A stretch of DNA of 64,000 bases from Clostridia bacterium (GTDB lineage: Bacteria > Bacillota > Clostridia > Lachnospirales > Anaerotignaceae): contig JALFWW010000019.1 of assembly GCA_022786605.1 (NCBI GenBank), positions 78,779-142,778 of the forward strand, in the 5' to 3' direction. Under the pieces are notes generated by a model, which saw only the letters and a list, made by a program, of their open reading frames with translations, had not been told where the DNA came from and made no database searches. The translations under genes were made by a program, and so were the position numbers. Positions 62,579 to 64,000 of the stretch are shown here, piece after piece (position 1 is the stretch's first letter; each line of letters opens with the position of its first letter).

Positions 62579-62854
62579 TTATTTGTTGATCGCATCTTTC
62601 AAAGCTTTACCTGCTTTGAATCTGGGTGCTTTGGAAGCGGGGATGGGCATTGCTTCGCCTGTCTGAGGGTTTCTGCCTTCACGAGCTGCTCTTTCAGCTA
62701 CGTCGAATGTGCCGAAGCCTACCAGCTGTACTTTGCCGTTTGCTGCCAGTTCTTCTGTTACAACGTCTTCGAAAGCTTTCAGTGCTTTTTCAGCGTCTTT
62801 TTTGCTCATTTCCGCCTTTTCAGCAATCGCTGCAACTAATTCAGATTTGTTCAT
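62579..62854 (-). CDS. hup: DNA-binding protein HU
   Basis: The 91-residue protein matches HU throughout: MNKSELVAAIAEKAEMSKKDAEKALKAFEDVV, the GFGTFDVAERAAREGRNPQTGE arm and the PRFKAGKALKDAI end. It compacts and bends DNA. It lies about 25 bp after mazG. Confidence 0.97.
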   Translation of the reverse strand: MNKSELVAAIAEKAEMSKKDAEKALKAFEDVVTEELAANGKVQLVGFGTFDVAERAAREGRNPQTGEAMPIPASKAPRFKAGKALKDAINK

Positions 62855-62880
62855 TGTGTTAGTCCTCCTAAATAAATCTA

Positions 62881-63678
62881 TTAAAGTTTCTTGGATAAGG
62901 CAATTTTTGCCTGTTCCCAGAGCAAATCCATTTCCTCCAGAGTCATTGTGGAAAGCTGCTTTCCCTCTGAAAGGGCTGAATTCTCAACATACTCAAATCT
63001 ATTTATAAACTTTTTGGTGGCTTTTGTCAAGGCAAACTCGGGATTTATTTTCAAAAACCTTGCTACATTCACCAGCGCGAACAAAATATCACCGAATTCT
63101 TCCTCAATATTGCCCTTTGGCTGTTCCATAGCCTCCTGCAGTTCCCGAATTTCTTCCGCTACTTTTTCCATGGCGCCGCCAGCCTCATAAAAGTCAAAAC
63201 CAACGTCTGCCGCCTTCTTCTGCACCTTTTTGGCACGAGTCAATGCAGGCAGGGCATCCGGCACACTTTTGAGGACATCTGTCTGGGTCTGCATGTGTTT
63301 TTCTTTTTTCTTCAGGGCTTCCCAGTTCACCAGCACCTGTTCCGCCGTATCCACAGAAATTTCCCCGAACACATGGGGATGGCGGTAAACCATTTTCTCA
63401 CAGATGCCTTGAATGACATCATCCAGTGTAAAGCCGCCTTTCTGGGCTTCGATGGAAGAATGGAACACCACCTGCATAAGCACATCCCCCAATTCCTCCT
63501 TCAAATTGTCCATATCGCCCTTATCAATGGCATCCACGGCTTCATAGGCTTCTTCCAGCATATCCGCCCGCAGGCTCTCATGAGTCTGCACCTTATCCCA
63601 AGGGCATCCATTCTCACTGCGGAGCTGTTCGATGATATCCCGTAAGTCGTCAAAAGTATATCTTTTCTGCACCTTCAT
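62881..63678 (-). CDS. mazG: Nucleoside triphosphate pyrophosphohydrolase MazG
   Basis: The 265-residue protein has two MazG domains, with metal-binding EELGDVLMQVVFH in the first and EEFGDILFALVN in the second. It hydrolyses NTPs to NMPs. The ATG has AAGGAGG; a short GGGAC/GTCCC hairpin lies in its leader. It begins the mazG-hup-rlbA-yabP order found in clostridia. Confidence 0.95.
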   Translation of the reverse strand: MKVQKRYTFDDLRDIIEQLRSENGCPWDKVQTHESLRADMLEEAYEAVDAIDKGDMDNLKEELGDVLMQVVFHSSIEAQKGGFTLDDVIQGICEKMVYRHPHVFGEISVDTAEQVLVNWEALKKKEKHMQTQTDVLKSVPDALPALTRAKKVQKKAADVGFDFYEAGGAMEKVAEEIRELQEAMEQPKGNIEEEFGDILFALVNVARFLKINPEFALTKATKKFINRFEYVENSALSEGKQLSTMTLEEMDLLWEQAKIALSKKL

Positions 63679-63859
63679 TTCCTCCTTTTAATTGGGACGT
63701 TTTTTGTCCCACATTTTATTCAAAAACCATAAACTTACCTTCATTGCACTTCCAGAAAAACGGCGTTTTAGCCATATCCCACCGTCTGAATTTATGTTAT
63801 GATAATTCTAACAAAAATCACCTGCAAAAGGAAGTCCAAAGAAGAAAGGAAGTTGCAAC

Positions 63860-64000
63860 ATGTTTCGCATTGTCAATAAAAAAGAATTAAACAGTGCTGT
63901 GACACTGCTTGAGATCGAAGCCCCTTTTGTGGCGAAAAAAGCCAAAGCGGGGCAGTTTATTATTTTCCGTGTAGATGAATTCAGCGAACGCGTCCCTCTG
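63860..64000 (+). CDS. NfnA-like sulfide/dihydroorotate dehydrogenase-type FAD/NAD-binding protein (5' end)
   Basis: The first 47 residues (MFRIVNKKELNSAVTLLEIEAPFVAKKAKAGQFIIFRVDEFSERVPL) match the start of the FAD/NAD-binding subunit of NADH-dependent ferredoxin:NADP oxidoreductase and related enzymes. The rest lies outside the window. AAAGGAAG precedes the ATG. It is divergent from mazG. Confidence 0.88.
   Translation, partial: MFRIVNKKELNSAVTLLEIEAPFVAKKAKAGQFIIFRVDEFSERVPL

Noticed and set aside
1-64000. CRISPR arrays, rRNA genes, prophage modules, T-box leaders
   Set aside because: I looked for regularly spaced short repeats, rRNA core sequences, phage structural gene runs and T-box motifs and found none; the only tandem array is the pseudo-tRNA one, whose units have no spacers.

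Overview
The window looks like a chromosomal segment of an anaerobic, spore-forming member of the Clostridia (Bacillota), most likely order Lachnospirales and possibly close to Anaerotignum. The evidence is the combination of Spo0A, a SipL-type SPOCS-LysM spore coat protein, YabP/YabQ, the WalRK system, a 1435-residue 2-hydroxyacyl-CoA dehydratase activase, split chromate transporters and Gram-positive style ribosome binding sites. The genus is only an inference. Nearly all genes lie on the minus strand.

Left end (1-4.2 kb): a large BspA-like surface protein, cut by the window edge, is followed upstream by a 294-bp segment bounded by perfect 20-bp inverted repeats and then by a tyrosine recombinase gene whose stop codon lies inside one of the repeats. 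The segment carries a strong promoter and a terminator, so I read it as an invertible (phase-variable) promoter switch. This is the most exciting feature of the window. Next come spo0A, a CsoR-type regulator with a textbook operator controlling an EamA permease, rsmA, a small-multidrug-export membrane protein and an RpiR regulator (4.6-9.8 kb).

10-13.5 kb: a Nif11-like small protein, feoB and feoA, then an IS200-type element that has landed inside one copy of a dispersed hairpin repeat. Other copies of the repeat lie near 7.2, 29.4 and 59.8 kb. 13.5-19 kb: walR, walK, a secreted protein, walH and walI. Four 11-bp-phased WalR-type half-sites stand just upstream of the secreted protein gene. 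19-29 kb: two tandem lipoproteins, pgi, a LysM-G5 protein, the dehydratase activase and its TetR regulator with a palindromic operator.

29-37 kb: traX, then the conserved tmk-darA-holB-ricT-trmN6-rsmI cluster, sipL with a sigma-E-like promoter, and signal peptidase I. 37-43 kb: guanine deaminase under a guanine-class purine riboswitch, tRNA-Arg with a long structured tail, two XRE regulators and glycogen phosphorylase. 43-50 kb: a membrane protein, a chromate transporter pair, prfA-prmC-yqhQ-rpmE-rho. 50-60 kb: a LysM protein, an unknown large membrane protein, mecA, a DUF2461 protein, a membrane pyrophosphatase, an AEC transporter, a PAP2 phosphatase, MntP and an ECF S component. 60-64 kb: tRNA-Met, tRNA-Glu and tRNA-Val followed by a tandem array of tRNA-Val-like pseudo-tRNAs, then divIC-yabQ-yabP-rlbA, a TfoX-domain gene, hup, mazG, and the start of an NfnA-like flavoprotein gene at the right edge.
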